The notes under the pieces were generated by a model. The model was given only the letters and a program-made list of their open reading frames with translations, was not told the DNA's origin and made no database searches. Positions 14,550 through 21,713 of a stretch of DNA of 21,713 nucleotides are shown here, piece by piece. The stretch is taken from positions 1-21,713 of the forward strand of contig CAZDLO010000054.1 in NCBI GenBank assembly GCA_964506325.1, written 5' to 3'. This DNA is from CAINVV01 sp964506325 (GTDB taxonomy: Bacteria; Bacteroidota; Bacteroidia; Bacteroidales; Prolixibacteraceae). The position numbers and the translations under genes are program-made. The first letter of the stretch is position 1. Each line of letters begins with the position of its first letter.

Positions 14550-15785
14550 TTACCTGCCAAGCTTCTTTTTTCTTTCAAGAACGTATTCAGTGAGTTTCCG
14601 GTGCATTTCGGAACTGTCCTTCGGTGATTCAAGGTAAAATTTGTAATACCTCATGGCCGGGTTCTTGTCCTTTTGCCATACGTCATAGGTGTTGCCTATT
14701 TTAAACAGGATTTCATACTTCGTGGTATCCACACGGTAGGCTTTTTTCAGCAAATCAACCGACTTTCGGTACTCTTTTTTTTCCAGGTAGATGTTTCCAA
14801 GCTGGTTCAGGATATCTGACATGTAGTAGGGAACCGCTATTTTAGCGGCAAAATTCAGGTAGCCAATGCTTTCCTCCAGTTCATCCAGCTCCTTGTAGCA
14901 CAACCCGAGGAACAGTCCGGCAACGGGATCATTCGGTCTTAGCATCAGCAACTTTTCCAGCAGGTAAATCCCTTCCCTGTGCTTTTTTTCGTAATAATAA
15001 CAAATGCCCAGGTTTTTAAGGACATCCGGGACCGAATCACCGCTGGCAAGGTATTTTTCATAAGGTCCCGTGGCTTTCGGATAGGCTCTTTTTGAGTAAT
15101 GGGCGTCACCCAGCCTGATGAGCAAATTTGTTTCCTCCGGGAAGAATTGAATGGCTTCTTCCAACGTTTCTGTCAGTTGGATGTAGTTGTCCTTTTTCTG
15201 GAACAGCACGATCAGGTTGGAGTAGTTCGATAGGTCTGAAGGATTTTGCTGTTTTACCCCGCTAAACAAGGCAATTGCCAGGTTGTCGCGACCGGTTCGC
15301 ATGGCAGACAATGCCAGCAGTTTGTTTAAATATAGGTTGGAGCTGTCCCGGTAATAGGCAGACCTGAGAATTCCATAGGGTTCCTGGTACGATTTTACGT
15401 TGAAGTAAGCCCTGGCCACTCTCAGGGCATTCACTATGCTGGTAGTATCGGAATCATACAGTCTCTTGTAATAGGGAAGGGCCTGACGGAAATTGCCCAG
15501 GCTGGTATTCACGTCTGCAAGTTCACTGATAGTGAATTTATTAAGGGAATCGAGCGACCATGCCTTTTGCAGGCTGAACAAAGCTCCCTGGTAATCAAAT
15601 TTCCGTTGAAGAATGGTGCCTCGTTTGAGGTAAAGCTCTGGCTGTTCCCTGTTTTTAGCCAATCCACTGTCTATCAGATGCAAAGCCCTGTCATACTCGT
15701 TGTTCAGGATCAGGCGGTCCACGTCCTGGGAAATTGTTACCAGTGGAAGAGCCATCAATATCAATATAAACAGTGGTTTACGCAT
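14550..15785 (-). CDS. Secreted tetratricopeptide repeat protein
   Basis: 411 residues with an N-terminal signal peptide (MRKPLFILILMALPLVTISQ; likely cleavage after the SQ region, no lipobox Cys). The rest is helical TPR-like repeats, for example ELYLKRGTILQRKFDYQGALFSLQKAW, VLKNLGICYYYEKKHREGIYLLEKL and ILNQLGNIYLEKKEYRKSVDLLKKAY. Such proteins act as periplasmic or outer-membrane scaffolds; no enzyme domain is present. It follows the M56/TonB gene on the same strand, separated by 66 bases containing a terminator-like hairpin, so it may be expressed by read-through or from its own promoter. Function unknown. Confidence 0.85.
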   Translation of the reverse strand: MRKPLFILILMALPLVTISQDVDRLILNNEYDRALHLIDSGLAKNREQPELYLKRGTILQRKFDYQGALFSLQKAWSLDSLNKFTISELADVNTSLGNFRQALPYYKRLYDSDTTSIVNALRVARAYFNVKSYQEPYGILRSAYYRDSSNLYLNKLLALSAMRTGRDNLAIALFSGVKQQNPSDLSNYSNLIVLFQKKDNYIQLTETLEEAIQFFPEETNLLIRLGDAHYSKRAYPKATGPYEKYLASGDSVPDVLKNLGICYYYEKKHREGIYLLEKLLMLRPNDPVAGLFLGLCYKELDELEESIGYLNFAAKIAVPYYMSDILNQLGNIYLEKKEYRKSVDLLKKAYRVDTTKYEILFKIGNTYDVWQKDKNPAMRYYKFYLESPKDSSEMHRKLTEYVLERKKKLGR

Positions 15786-15790
15786 CCGGA

Positions 15791-15835
15791 TAAAAAATTA
15801 ATTCCGGTCCGCAGTAGGGTAACTGCAGACCGGAA
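15791..15835 (-). terminator. Terminator-like hairpin after the M56/TonB gene
   Basis: TTCCGGTC (15802-15809) pairs with GACCGGAA (15828-15835) and GCAGT (15811-15815) with ACTGC (15822-15826), one mismatch between them and a six-base loop. In the minus-strand transcript the stem is followed by TTAATTTTTTA, a U-rich tail, so an intrinsic terminator is likely. Confidence 0.75.
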
Positions 15836-15851
15836 CAGTTATTTTCAGGGA

Positions 15852-17120
15852 TTATTGCAATTTAAACTGAATCGGTATTGTGTATGAAACGGCAACATTT
15901 TCGCCTCTCTGTTTGCCGGGTTTCCAGGCCGGAAGGCTTTCCGTGACCCTGAGAGCTTCCTTGTCGAGGCTAGGGCTGGCGCTTCTTGCAATTTTTGCAT
16001 CCAATACCTTCCCGGTTTTGTCAACAACGAATGTAACAAACACCTTACCCTGGATACCTGCTTTTTTAGCATCCTCCGGGTATTTTACCTCCTTGGCGAT
16101 AAAATCCCTTAAGGCTTGTTCTCCTCCGGGAAATTCCGGCATCTCTTCCACCACAACAAATACCTGATCGGCAGGTTTTGTTGGTGCTGCCTGAACTGAA
16201 ACCTTCTTTTCCTGGGGATTGGTCTGCGTTCCATCAAAGGCAAAAACCATGAATAACGCTGCAGTAGCCAGTATGCCCATGCTGAGTTTTAAGGCCGCTG
16301 CTTTTGAGGATTTCATTTTTGTCATCATCTGAATTCTGATTTTAATGAGTGAGTAATTGAAATTATTTGCAATAACCGGCTGTTGCTCCAACGAACGTCC
16401 CAATAACAGCAACCTGTAGGCTGCAGGACTTACACCCGGTTTAAGTACGCCGTGATCAGCCAGAAATTCGTGGTTCTCCCTGACCGACCTTTTCAAAAGC
16501 CAGATAAAGGGATTGAACCATTGCAGGATAGTTGCCAGTTCCAACACCATCACATCGATGGAGTGGCCTTGTCTCGCATGCTCTGATTCATGCGCGAACA
16601 TCTCGTTCAGACCCTGTCCGTAGGAATGGTTTTTGTTGATAAATACGAAGCGGAAAAATGAAAAAGGGGTAATGTCCCTGTCAATTTTGACAATTCTCAA
16701 TCCGCCCTTTACCTCGCTTTCGTTTCCAAGGATCAACCTGGATATCTGAATCAGCCTTACAAGAAACAGAAATGCGAAAAGGATGGTCCCTGCAAGGTAA
16801 ATTAACCTGATCCAACCAACAGACTGCACAGTTTGTACGAATGCACCTGAAAAAATTGTTCCATAGACAGTTACCGTCTGAAGCAGGTTTTGATACCCAG
16901 GTGCTGTGACCGTTACTTCACCGATCATGTTGGTGGTGGGTGCGGCGACCAACTGGAAATGTACCAGGGGCAGCGCAAATGAAATGGCCAGTGATAGCAG
17001 CAGGAAGATACGGTTCAGGTGAAAGAATGTCTCCTTGCGAAGAAATATTAAATATATCAGCGTGAAGATTGACAGGCTGATGCCTGACTCGAAAATAAAA
17101 TTAATGATAGCTGTTCTCAT
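15852..17120 (-). CDS. M56 (BlaR1-type) membrane peptidase with C-terminal TonB domain
   Basis: 422 residues. Transmembrane segments near 8-27, 36-56, 105-123 and 275-296. The metallopeptidase motif HESEH lies at 177-181 (MFAHESEHARQGH), with RENHEFLADHG near 214-224 as the probable third zinc ligand region. After the last membrane helix comes a proline/lysine linker and a TonB C-terminal domain (about 328-422): FPGGEQALRDFIAKEVKYPEDA, GKVFVTFVVDKTGKV, PAWKPGKQ. BlaR1 proteins sense a signal outside the membrane and cleave their partner repressor; here the sensor is replaced by a TonB-like domain, a fusion common in Bacteroidota. The blaI-type repressor gene lies 21 bases upstream. It is unlikely to be a beta-lactam sensor because no penicillin-binding domain is present. 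Confidence 0.92.
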   Translation of the reverse strand: MRTAIINFIFESGISLSIFTLIYLIFLRKETFFHLNRIFLLLSLAISFALPLVHFQLVAAPTTNMIGEVTVTAPGYQNLLQTVTVYGTIFSGAFVQTVQSVGWIRLIYLAGTILFAFLFLVRLIQISRLILGNESEVKGGLRIVKIDRDITPFSFFRFVFINKNHSYGQGLNEMFAHESEHARQGHSIDVMVLELATILQWFNPFIWLLKRSVRENHEFLADHGVLKPGVSPAAYRLLLLGRSLEQQPVIANNFNYSLIKIRIQMMTKMKSSKAAALKLSMGILATAALFMVFAFDGTQTNPQEKKVSVQAAPTKPADQVFVVVEEMPEFPGGEQALRDFIAKEVKYPEDAKKAGIQGKVFVTFVVDKTGKVLDAKIARSASPSLDKEALRVTESLPAWKPGKQRGENVAVSYTIPIQFKLQ

Positions 17121-17141
17121 TTTATTCCGTATTTAATCTGC

Positions 17142-17516
17142 TTATTTTTTTTCTTTTTCCAGATCTTTTTTCACATCCATCAGTAGTTTTTCAATTTCTG
17201 ATATGCTCATCTTATCCTCTTTGGCAAAGAAGGAGACCATCTCCTGGAATGAATTGCTGAAATAATTTTGGATGAAGCTCTTCATGTACAGTTTTGTGTA
17301 CTCTTTCTTGGTGATCAGCGGATAATATTCGTGTGTTTTGCCATAAGCCGTATGTCCAACAAATCCCTTTTTCTCCATGATCCGGATGAATGTCGAAACC
17401 GTGTTATAGGCAGGCTTCGGTTCCGGGACATGATCGATCAGGTCTTTGACAAATCCCTTTTTCAGCTTCCAGAGTATCTGCATCAGCTGTTCTTCTGCTT
17501 TTGTCAATTCTTTCAT
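17142..17516 (-). CDS. BlaI/MecI/CopY-family repressor
   Basis: 124 residues, a normal length. The N-terminal winged helix (about 1-75) reads LTKAEEQLMQILWKLKKGFVKDLIDHV, PAYNTVSTFIRIMEKKGFVGH and GKTHEYYPLI, all typical of the family; the C-terminal part is a helical dimerisation region containing the protease-sensitive linker in relatives. It is expected to repress its own operon until cleaved by the M56 partner. The likely operators are the AACTAA-n4-TTAGTT sites at 17642, 17770 and 17790. Named by family only; the inducer is unknown and a lactam resistance role is not supported. Confidence 0.93.
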   Translation of the reverse strand: MKELTKAEEQLMQILWKLKKGFVKDLIDHVPEPKPAYNTVSTFIRIMEKKGFVGHTAYGKTHEYYPLITKKEYTKLYMKSFIQNYFSNSFQEMVSFFAKEDKMSISEIEKLLMDVKKDLEKEKK

Positions 17517-17583
17517 GCGGGATCTTGTTTGTTTGTGACGTTATTTCAGGTGAAGAGGTATCTCCCTGCCTGCGTGTCGCTTA

Positions 17584-17614
17584 CAAAGTTAAATTATTGA
17601 AATGCTCTTTCAAA
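17584..17614 (-). promoter_or_regulatory. Promoter P1 of the blaI operon
   Basis: Minus strand TTTG (plus-strand CAAA 17611-17614), exactly 19 bases, then TAACTTTG (plus-strand CAAAGTTA 17584-17591): a full Bacteroidota match. Transcription would start near 17577, about 60 bases before the ATG. Confidence 0.7.
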
Positions 17615-17641
17615 ATATTATAACTACTTCTTTCGTTAAAA

Positions 17642-17657
17642 AACTAAAAAATTAGTT
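17642..17657. promoter_or_regulatory. BlaI-type operator 1
   Basis: AACTAA-AAAA-TTAGTT, a perfect inverted repeat extended by one pair on each side. The ACTA-n6-TAGT geometry is the same as in the staphylococcal MecI operator core as I recall it. It lies 28 bases upstream of the P1 -33 box. Confidence 0.65.
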
Positions 17658-17760
17658 TAAAAGGATAAAAAAAAGACTAAATCCTTAAATCATGGGAGCT
17701 GAGGAATAATTTTGTTTTCATGGCTTTTTTTTTGTTTGTGACTTGTCGAATTCAACACTT

Positions 17761-17768
17761 CAAATATA
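17761..17768 (-). promoter_or_regulatory. Candidate second promoter P2 of the blaI operon
   Basis: Plus-strand CAAATATA is TATATTTG on the minus strand, an exact -7 box. The normal spacer and -33 positions are occupied by operators 2 and 3, so this could be the repressed promoter. No TTTG at -33. Confidence 0.4.
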
Positions 17769-17769
17769 T

Positions 17770-17805
17770 AACTAAAAATTTAGTTTTAGTACTAAGATGT
17801 TAGTT
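17770..17805. promoter_or_regulatory. BlaI-type operators 2 and 3
   Basis: AACTAA-AAAT-TTAGTT (17770-17785, perfect) and TACTAA-GATG-TTAGTT (17790-17805, one mismatch in the outer pair), centre to centre 20 bases, or about two helical turns on one DNA face. They directly adjoin the P2 -7 box. Confidence 0.65.
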
Positions 17806-18112
17806 AAATATTGTTAAGCAGCGAATTAATATTGAAAAATTTCTGTATTTCGTTGATATTCAATAGTTGTATAAATTCCTAATCCAGCTTGTCCAATTCT
17901 TCGGGCGAGCGAAAATCGCTGGCGATTTTCCAACTCTGTGAACTCCGGGGGTTCTCACACAAGAATATAAAATTGCAGGAATAACTATAAACGATTTTTT
18001 TTCGATTAAGAGACAGTTATTCTCTGTGTTATATTTTTAAGCAGTCTCTCAGTGTTGTGTCCGAGTGACAATATAGACATGAAATCATTTTGTTGGGAAT
18101 ATCCAAAGTCGC
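17806..18112. other. Intergenic stretch downstream of rarA
   Basis: No gene is supported. It holds dispersed repeat copy A (17909-17956) and, further on, AATAACT (17980-17986) with AGTTATT (18015-18021) as inverted arms. I see no strong terminator for rarA and no coding signal. Confidence 0.4.
17909..17956 (-). repeat. Dispersed ~50-bp hairpin repeat, copy A
   Basis: Reverse complement aligns with 10404-10453 (about 39 of 51 columns, three short indels). It contains a nine-base inverted repeat GAAAATCGC (17911-17919) with GCGATTTTC (17922-17930), stronger than in copy B. Confidence 0.6.
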
Positions 18113-19387
18113 CTACGCGAACCTTGTTTTCCACCAGGCGCGGAGTCTTTCCAGGATTTTTTCCTCGGTTGGATTGTGCTGAGGCTTGTAAAATCTTTTG
18201 TCCTTGATTTTTTCGGGGAGAAAATCCTGAAGGACAAAATTTCCTTCAAAAGAGTGGGCATATTTGTATTCCTCCCCGTATCCCAGCTGTTTCATCAGTT
18301 TGGTTGGGGCATTGCGAAGGTGAAGGGGAACAGGCAGGTGCCCGGAAATTTTAACTTCTGCCAGGGCTTCGTCAATTGCAGAATAGGCTGAATTGCTTTT
18401 GGGGGATGTGGCAAGGTAAATGGTACATTCGGAAAGAATGATCCTGGACTCGGGCATCCCGATTTTGTGCACTGCATCGAAGGTGCTTTGTGCCAGGAGG
18501 AGTGCGTTGGGATTGGCCAGGCCGATATCCTCGGCCGACAGGATCAGCAGGCGGCGTGCGATAAATTTGATATCTTCTCCGCCCTCCAGCATTCTGGCCA
18601 GGTAATACACGGCAGCATCGGGATCTCCGCCCCTTATGCTTTTGATAAATGCAGAAATGATGTCATAATGCATTTCTCCGTTTTTATCATACAGGGCAAG
18701 GTTTTCCTGGAGTTTTTCAGTGACCCTTTCATTGTTGATGATGATATCATCACTTTCAGAGGCATTGATTACCAGTTCGAGGACATTGAGCAATTTCCTG
18801 GCATCTCCTCCCGAAAACCGGAGCAGCGCTTCTGTCTCTTCCAGCTTGATTTTCATTTTGGACAGGTCTGTATCCGTTGAGATTGCCCTGTCAAGCAATA
18901 CAAGCAAATCTTCTTTCTCAAGCGATTTCAGAACATACACCTGGCATCGGGAGAGTAGGGGAGAGATAACCTCAAACGAGGGGTTTTCTGTGGTTGCCCC
19001 GATCAGTGTAAGAATACCCTGTTCTACAGCACCAAGAAGGGAATCCTGTTGCGATTTACTGAAACGGTGTATTTCATCTATGAAAAGGATTGGGTTTTGA
19101 GCACTGAAAAAACTGTTGTTTTTGGCTTTTTCGATGACATCCCTTACATCCTTAACTCCTGAATTAATGGCACTTAGATTGTAAAATGGGCGGTTCAGCG
19201 AATTGGCTATGATTTTTGCAAGTGTAGTTTTTCCCACTCCGGGCGGACCCCACAATATAAATGAAGACAGCCGCCCCGAAGCAATCATCTTACGGATGAC
19301 AGCTTCTTCACCAACCAGGTGTTTCTGCCCGATGAATTCATCAAGGCTCACGGGTCTTAATCTTTCTGCCAGGGGTTGAATGGACAT
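18113..19387 (-). CDS. rarA: RarA/MgsA AAA+ ATPase
   Basis: 424 residues, family length. RarA is a clamp-loader-like ATPase acting at stalled replication forks with RecA and SSB. Visible motifs: LAERLRPVSLDEFIGQKHL at the N-terminus, Walker A GPPGVGKTT at 47-55, Walker B LFIDEIHRFSKSQQ with Asp104/Glu105, sensor 1 IGATTENPSFEV, an arginine-finger region LLSRCQVY, sensor 2 GGDARKLLNVLEL, and the C-terminal tetramerisation domain with SEDIGLANPNAL and HLRNAPTKLMKQLGYG. It lies 67 bases downstream of the large TPR gene on the same strand; whether co-transcribed is unclear. Confidence 0.96.
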   Translation of the reverse strand: MSIQPLAERLRPVSLDEFIGQKHLVGEEAVIRKMIASGRLSSFILWGPPGVGKTTLAKIIANSLNRPFYNLSAINSGVKDVRDVIEKAKNNSFFSAQNPILFIDEIHRFSKSQQDSLLGAVEQGILTLIGATTENPSFEVISPLLSRCQVYVLKSLEKEDLLVLLDRAISTDTDLSKMKIKLEETEALLRFSGGDARKLLNVLELVINASESDDIIINNERVTEKLQENLALYDKNGEMHYDIISAFIKSIRGGDPDAAVYYLARMLEGGEDIKFIARRLLILSAEDIGLANPNALLLAQSTFDAVHKIGMPESRIILSECTIYLATSPKSNSAYSAIDEALAEVKISGHLPVPLHLRNAPTKLMKQLGYGEEYKYAHSFEGNFVLQDFLPEKIKDKRFYKPQHNPTEEKILERLRAWWKTRFA

Positions 19388-19454
19388 TGCCGGTTTTTCA
19401 GTTGCTGTAAATCTAATTATAAAATTGCCAGGCCGGGGAAAATCATCTTTGAAT

Positions 19455-21491
19455 TCAGTTGCAATACCTTTTGATTACATTGTATGCTTCAGTAAGTCCA
19501 AGCTCTCCGGCCCTGCTTAGGTCCAGCGCACCGCCTTCCAGGTCGTCAAGATAGATCCTGGTCAGTCCGCGGTTAAAATAGGCCTCTCCAAAATCAGGTT
19601 CCAGTTCAATGGCTTTAGAGTAATCTTGGATGGCATTGAGGTAGTCCTTTTTCTTTACCTTGATATTTGCCATATTGAACCACGCAAATATGAAATTCGG
19701 ATTCATGTAAAGTATTGATTCGTAATCGAGTATAATATCTTCGTAATCCAGGATCTTTACTTCATTGTTTTTGCTCTCAATGTTTGTTTTATTTCCGGAA
19801 AAACTGAGAATTTCAGGTTCAGGAAGTGAACCCTGAGAACGGATGGCATCCACCATTTTAGCCCTGGAATTGGCACGGCAATAGTATGCCAGGATATTCC
19901 TCTCGTCAATTCCAATAGCTTTTGTAAAATCCCGGATGGCTTCATTGTAGTTTTCCGACTGTTCGTAAATGATCCCCCTGTTCAACCATGCAATGGAGTT
20001 TTTCTTTCCGGCTGAGATTTCCTTGTTCCAGTTTTCCAGGAGGCTTTTAAAGGATTCCCTGTGAATTGTCTGGTAAGCATAAGGTTTGTTTGAGATAATA
20101 AGGAAGGGTTCATTGTTGTTTTTTGTGTTCAGTGCTTCAATTTCCATGTTATAATACTGTAACCGGTTGAAATCCACCGAATCCTTGTTGAAAACAGATA
20201 TGATGAAGTCAGGCTGCATTACAATTTTGACATTCCTGTTTTGCACCATTCCGTCTTTGATGTCTGTTTCTGATACCTTACCGTCCTCTGCAACAACGAT
20301 ATTTCTTCTTTTGCGGTTCTGGGTGACCGGTCCGCTTTTGTTTTCCTGTTTAAAGGCAGTTGTATCCGTTGTGGCAGTGCCGTTGATCCTTGCAGAGGCC
20401 GTACTGTTGTTTGGAGAGGCGGCAGTGCTGTTGGACTGAGGGACCCCTGCCGTTCCTGTTGCCTGGGCAGTGGCTGAAGGGGATTTGGTGTTTCCCTGCT
20501 GGTTGTTCTGTGCCTGGTTTGGATTTTGGCCGGGATTGGGAAGATAAAACCCGTATTGCCTCCTTTGTTGCTCCCTTTCCTCCTCTGCATCCAGACGTTT
20601 TTTAAAGGATGCAAATTTTGGATCAAGTTCTGCAGCCATGGCCAGGTCCTTTTCTGAACCCGGAAGTTTCAGAGATTCCCTGGCAATTCCCCGGTTCAGC
20701 CAGGCATTGGCCATATTCGGGTCAAGCTGGATAGCCATGTCATAATCGCGTATGGCCCCCCTGAGGTCGTTGAGCTGATGCTTGACAATTCCCCGGTTTA
20801 CATATGCATTGGTCATTTTAGGATCCAGCCGGATGCCTAAATCATAATCCTTGAGTGCAGCGGCGTAATCTTTTTTCTCGAACCTGGCGATGCCCCTTAC
20901 CAGGTAAGCACTAGCGAAGTGCGGCCTGATGCGTATGGCTGCATCACAGTCTTTGATCGCCCCTTCCAGGTCGCCCTTCATCTGCTTGGCAGAACTGCGG
21001 TTCAGATAGGTATTGGCAGTTCCCGGTTTAAGCTCGATGGACCTGGTGTAATCGCCAATTGCGCCGTCGAAATCCTCCATCGCAATCCGTGTAATACCCC
21101 TGTTGTTGTAAATATTCGGATCCTCCCTGTTGTATTCCAAGGCATTGGAATAATCATTCAGGGATTCCTTGAAATTCTTCATTTCATAATTAGCCATTCC
21201 CCGGTACATGTAAGCCTCCGGATAGAATGGCTTAATTTCAATGGCTTTGTCAAAATCTGCTTTGGCTCCCCGGAAATCATCGATGTAAAGTTTGGCCATC
21301 CCCCTGTAAAAGTAAGGCTCTGGCAGGTAAGGCTTCAGTTTGATGACAATATTGAAGTTTTCAATGGCACTGACATAATTACCGAAGTATATTCTGCTTT
21401 TGGCGATGTAAAAAAAATGGTCTGTATTAAGTTGGGAAAACGAAGTAAAACCAGAGATAAGCAGGATGAATGCCAATAAAAATCGTTTCAT
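19455..21491 (-). CDS. Large secreted tetratricopeptide repeat protein
   Basis: 678 residues. Signal peptide MKRFLLAFILLISGFTSFSQ without a lipobox. Eight consecutive 34-residue TPR units from about 24 to 295 with the repeated pattern AYxNRGIAxxxxxDxxGAIxDYDxAIxLxP. A low-complexity linker follows (about 305-395) rich in Asn, Gln, Ser, Thr, Ala and Pro, then a basic patch NRKRRN, a short unfamiliar segment (400-480), and further TPRs (about 490-540 and 585-665). The middle segment carries VKIVMQPDFIISVFNKDS and NNEPFLIISNKPYAYQ, which I do not recognise. Probably a periplasmic scaffold; no enzyme motif. No sign of frameshift despite the repeats. Confidence 0.85.
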   Translation of the reverse strand: MKRFLLAFILLISGFTSFSQLNTDHFFYIAKSRIYFGNYVSAIENFNIVIKLKPYLPEPYFYRGMAKLYIDDFRGAKADFDKAIEIKPFYPEAYMYRGMANYEMKNFKESLNDYSNALEYNREDPNIYNNRGITRIAMEDFDGAIGDYTRSIELKPGTANTYLNRSSAKQMKGDLEGAIKDCDAAIRIRPHFASAYLVRGIARFEKKDYAAALKDYDLGIRLDPKMTNAYVNRGIVKHQLNDLRGAIRDYDMAIQLDPNMANAWLNRGIARESLKLPGSEKDLAMAAELDPKFASFKKRLDAEEEREQQRRQYGFYLPNPGQNPNQAQNNQQGNTKSPSATAQATGTAGVPQSNSTAASPNNSTASARINGTATTDTTAFKQENKSGPVTQNRKRRNIVVAEDGKVSETDIKDGMVQNRNVKIVMQPDFIISVFNKDSVDFNRLQYYNMEIEALNTKNNNEPFLIISNKPYAYQTIHRESFKSLLENWNKEISAGKKNSIAWLNRGIIYEQSENYNEAIRDFTKAIGIDERNILAYYCRANSRAKMVDAIRSQGSLPEPEILSFSGNKTNIESKNNEVKILDYEDIILDYESILYMNPNFIFAWFNMANIKVKKKDYLNAIQDYSKAIELEPDFGEAYFNRGLTRIYLDDLEGGALDLSRAGELGLTEAYNVIKRYCN

Positions 21492-21519
21492 GAGAGGTCT
21501 GATCGAAGAATTAATCAGA

Positions 21520-21527
21520 CAAAAATA
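21520..21527 (-). promoter_or_regulatory. -7 box of the large TPR gene
   Basis: Plus-strand CAAAAATA is TATTTTTG on the minus strand, an exact TAnnTTTG match 28 bases before the ATG. The -33 region is taken up by the 14-bp repeat and has no TTTG. Confidence 0.45.
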
Positions 21528-21535
21528 GCAATATT

Positions 21536-21577
21536 GAGTTAGGAGTGATGAGTTATGATTGATGAGTTAAGGAAGTA
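21536..21577 (+). repeat. 14-bp tandem repeat, right-edge copy
   Basis: Three units in register: GAGTTAGGAGTGAT (21536-21549), GAGTTATGATTGAT (21550-21563) and GAGTTAAGGAAGTA (21564-21577). The reverse complement matches the left-edge array (unit consensus GAGTTAGGARTTAT). The remaining bases to 21713 show no gene. Confidence 0.7.
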
Positions 21578-21713
21578 AGACAAATATGATGCTTAACACA
21601 CACATATATAGTATTTTACTCAAAAGTTAATACTCATTAAAAAAAAGAGACACAAGATTTGTCTGCGCCTGAAATACGTTGACCTAAAAAAGGTTAACAT
21701 TATGCAAAGAAAT

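Noticed and set aside
17142..17516. Beta-lactam resistance locus (blaI/blaR1)
   Set aside because: The partner lacks a penicillin-binding sensor domain and no beta-lactamase gene is present, so only family membership is claimed.
17720..17803. 27-codon plus-strand ORF after an exact TAATTTTG box at 17707-17714
   Set aside because: It runs through the operator palindromes and its composition is just T-rich DNA; the -7-like box alone is weak evidence in A/T-rich sequence.
20919..21479. 186-codon plus-strand ORF opposite the TPR protein
   Set aside because: Its apparent regularity (repeated VKVR/LQFD-type blocks) mirrors the 102-base TPR periodicity on the other strand.

Overview
The window looks like a stretch of chromosome from a member of the Bacteroidota, probably Bacteroidales-like or a relative. 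Evidence: several upstream regions carry the phylum's promoter form (-33 TTTG, about 19-20 bases, then -7 TAnnTTTG); start codons sit in A/T-rich leaders with weak or no Shine-Dalgarno; and the gene types are typical of the phylum (an M56 peptidase fused to a TonB C-terminal domain beside a BlaI repressor, an acetyl-type MetA, a YbiT-like ABC-F protein with a degenerate second ATPase half, secreted TPR proteins, a GH20 lipoprotein). I see no phage, IS element, CRISPR array, tRNA or rRNA. The region is core-like and densely packed.

Layout. 1-2779: mutS2 on the minus strand, ending inside a 14-bp tandem repeat, with its promoter divergent from the next gene. 2780-4664: a plus-strand pair (PlsC-like acyltransferase, YafV-type omega-amidase) meeting a minus-strand nitroreductase tail-to-tail with a 38-bp overlap. 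4983-8590: plus-strand ABC-F protein, orphan LytTR response regulator and a coiled-coil lipoprotein, closed by a perfect palindromic bidirectional terminator shared with a minus-strand GH20 hexosaminidase (8634-10256). 10257-10869: a 613-bp regulatory region. 10870-14544: methionine operon, aspartokinase - metY - metA. 14550-17516, minus strand: blaI - M56/TonB - TPR protein. 17517-18112: intergenic region with BlaI-type operators and a dispersed repeat. 18113-19387: rarA. 19455-21491: a large TPR protein.

The methionine operon is coherent. Aspartokinase makes aspartyl phosphate, MetA (with Glu at position 111, the acetyl-CoA signature) makes O-acetylhomoserine, and MetY sulfhydrylates it to homocysteine. 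Upstream is a strong promoter and a roughly 220-nt leader with a 37-codon ORF. Four of its last nine codons are Met and it has a Cys-Cys pair; its stop codon overlaps the 5' arm of a hairpin whose 3' arm can also pair with a second copy of the arm sequence inside the ORF. I consider this the best candidate in the window for an undescribed system: a sulfur-amino-acid-sensing leader-peptide attenuator.

The blaI-M56/TonB pair forms a probable signalling unit (membrane peptidase and repressor). Three copies of AACTAA-n4-TTAGTT lie upstream of blaI, and two of them sit over a candidate promoter. Other items worth checking are the asymmetric ABC-F ATPase sites, a roughly 50-bp repeat present in two intergenic regions in opposite orientation, and a 14-bp repeat found at both ends of the window.
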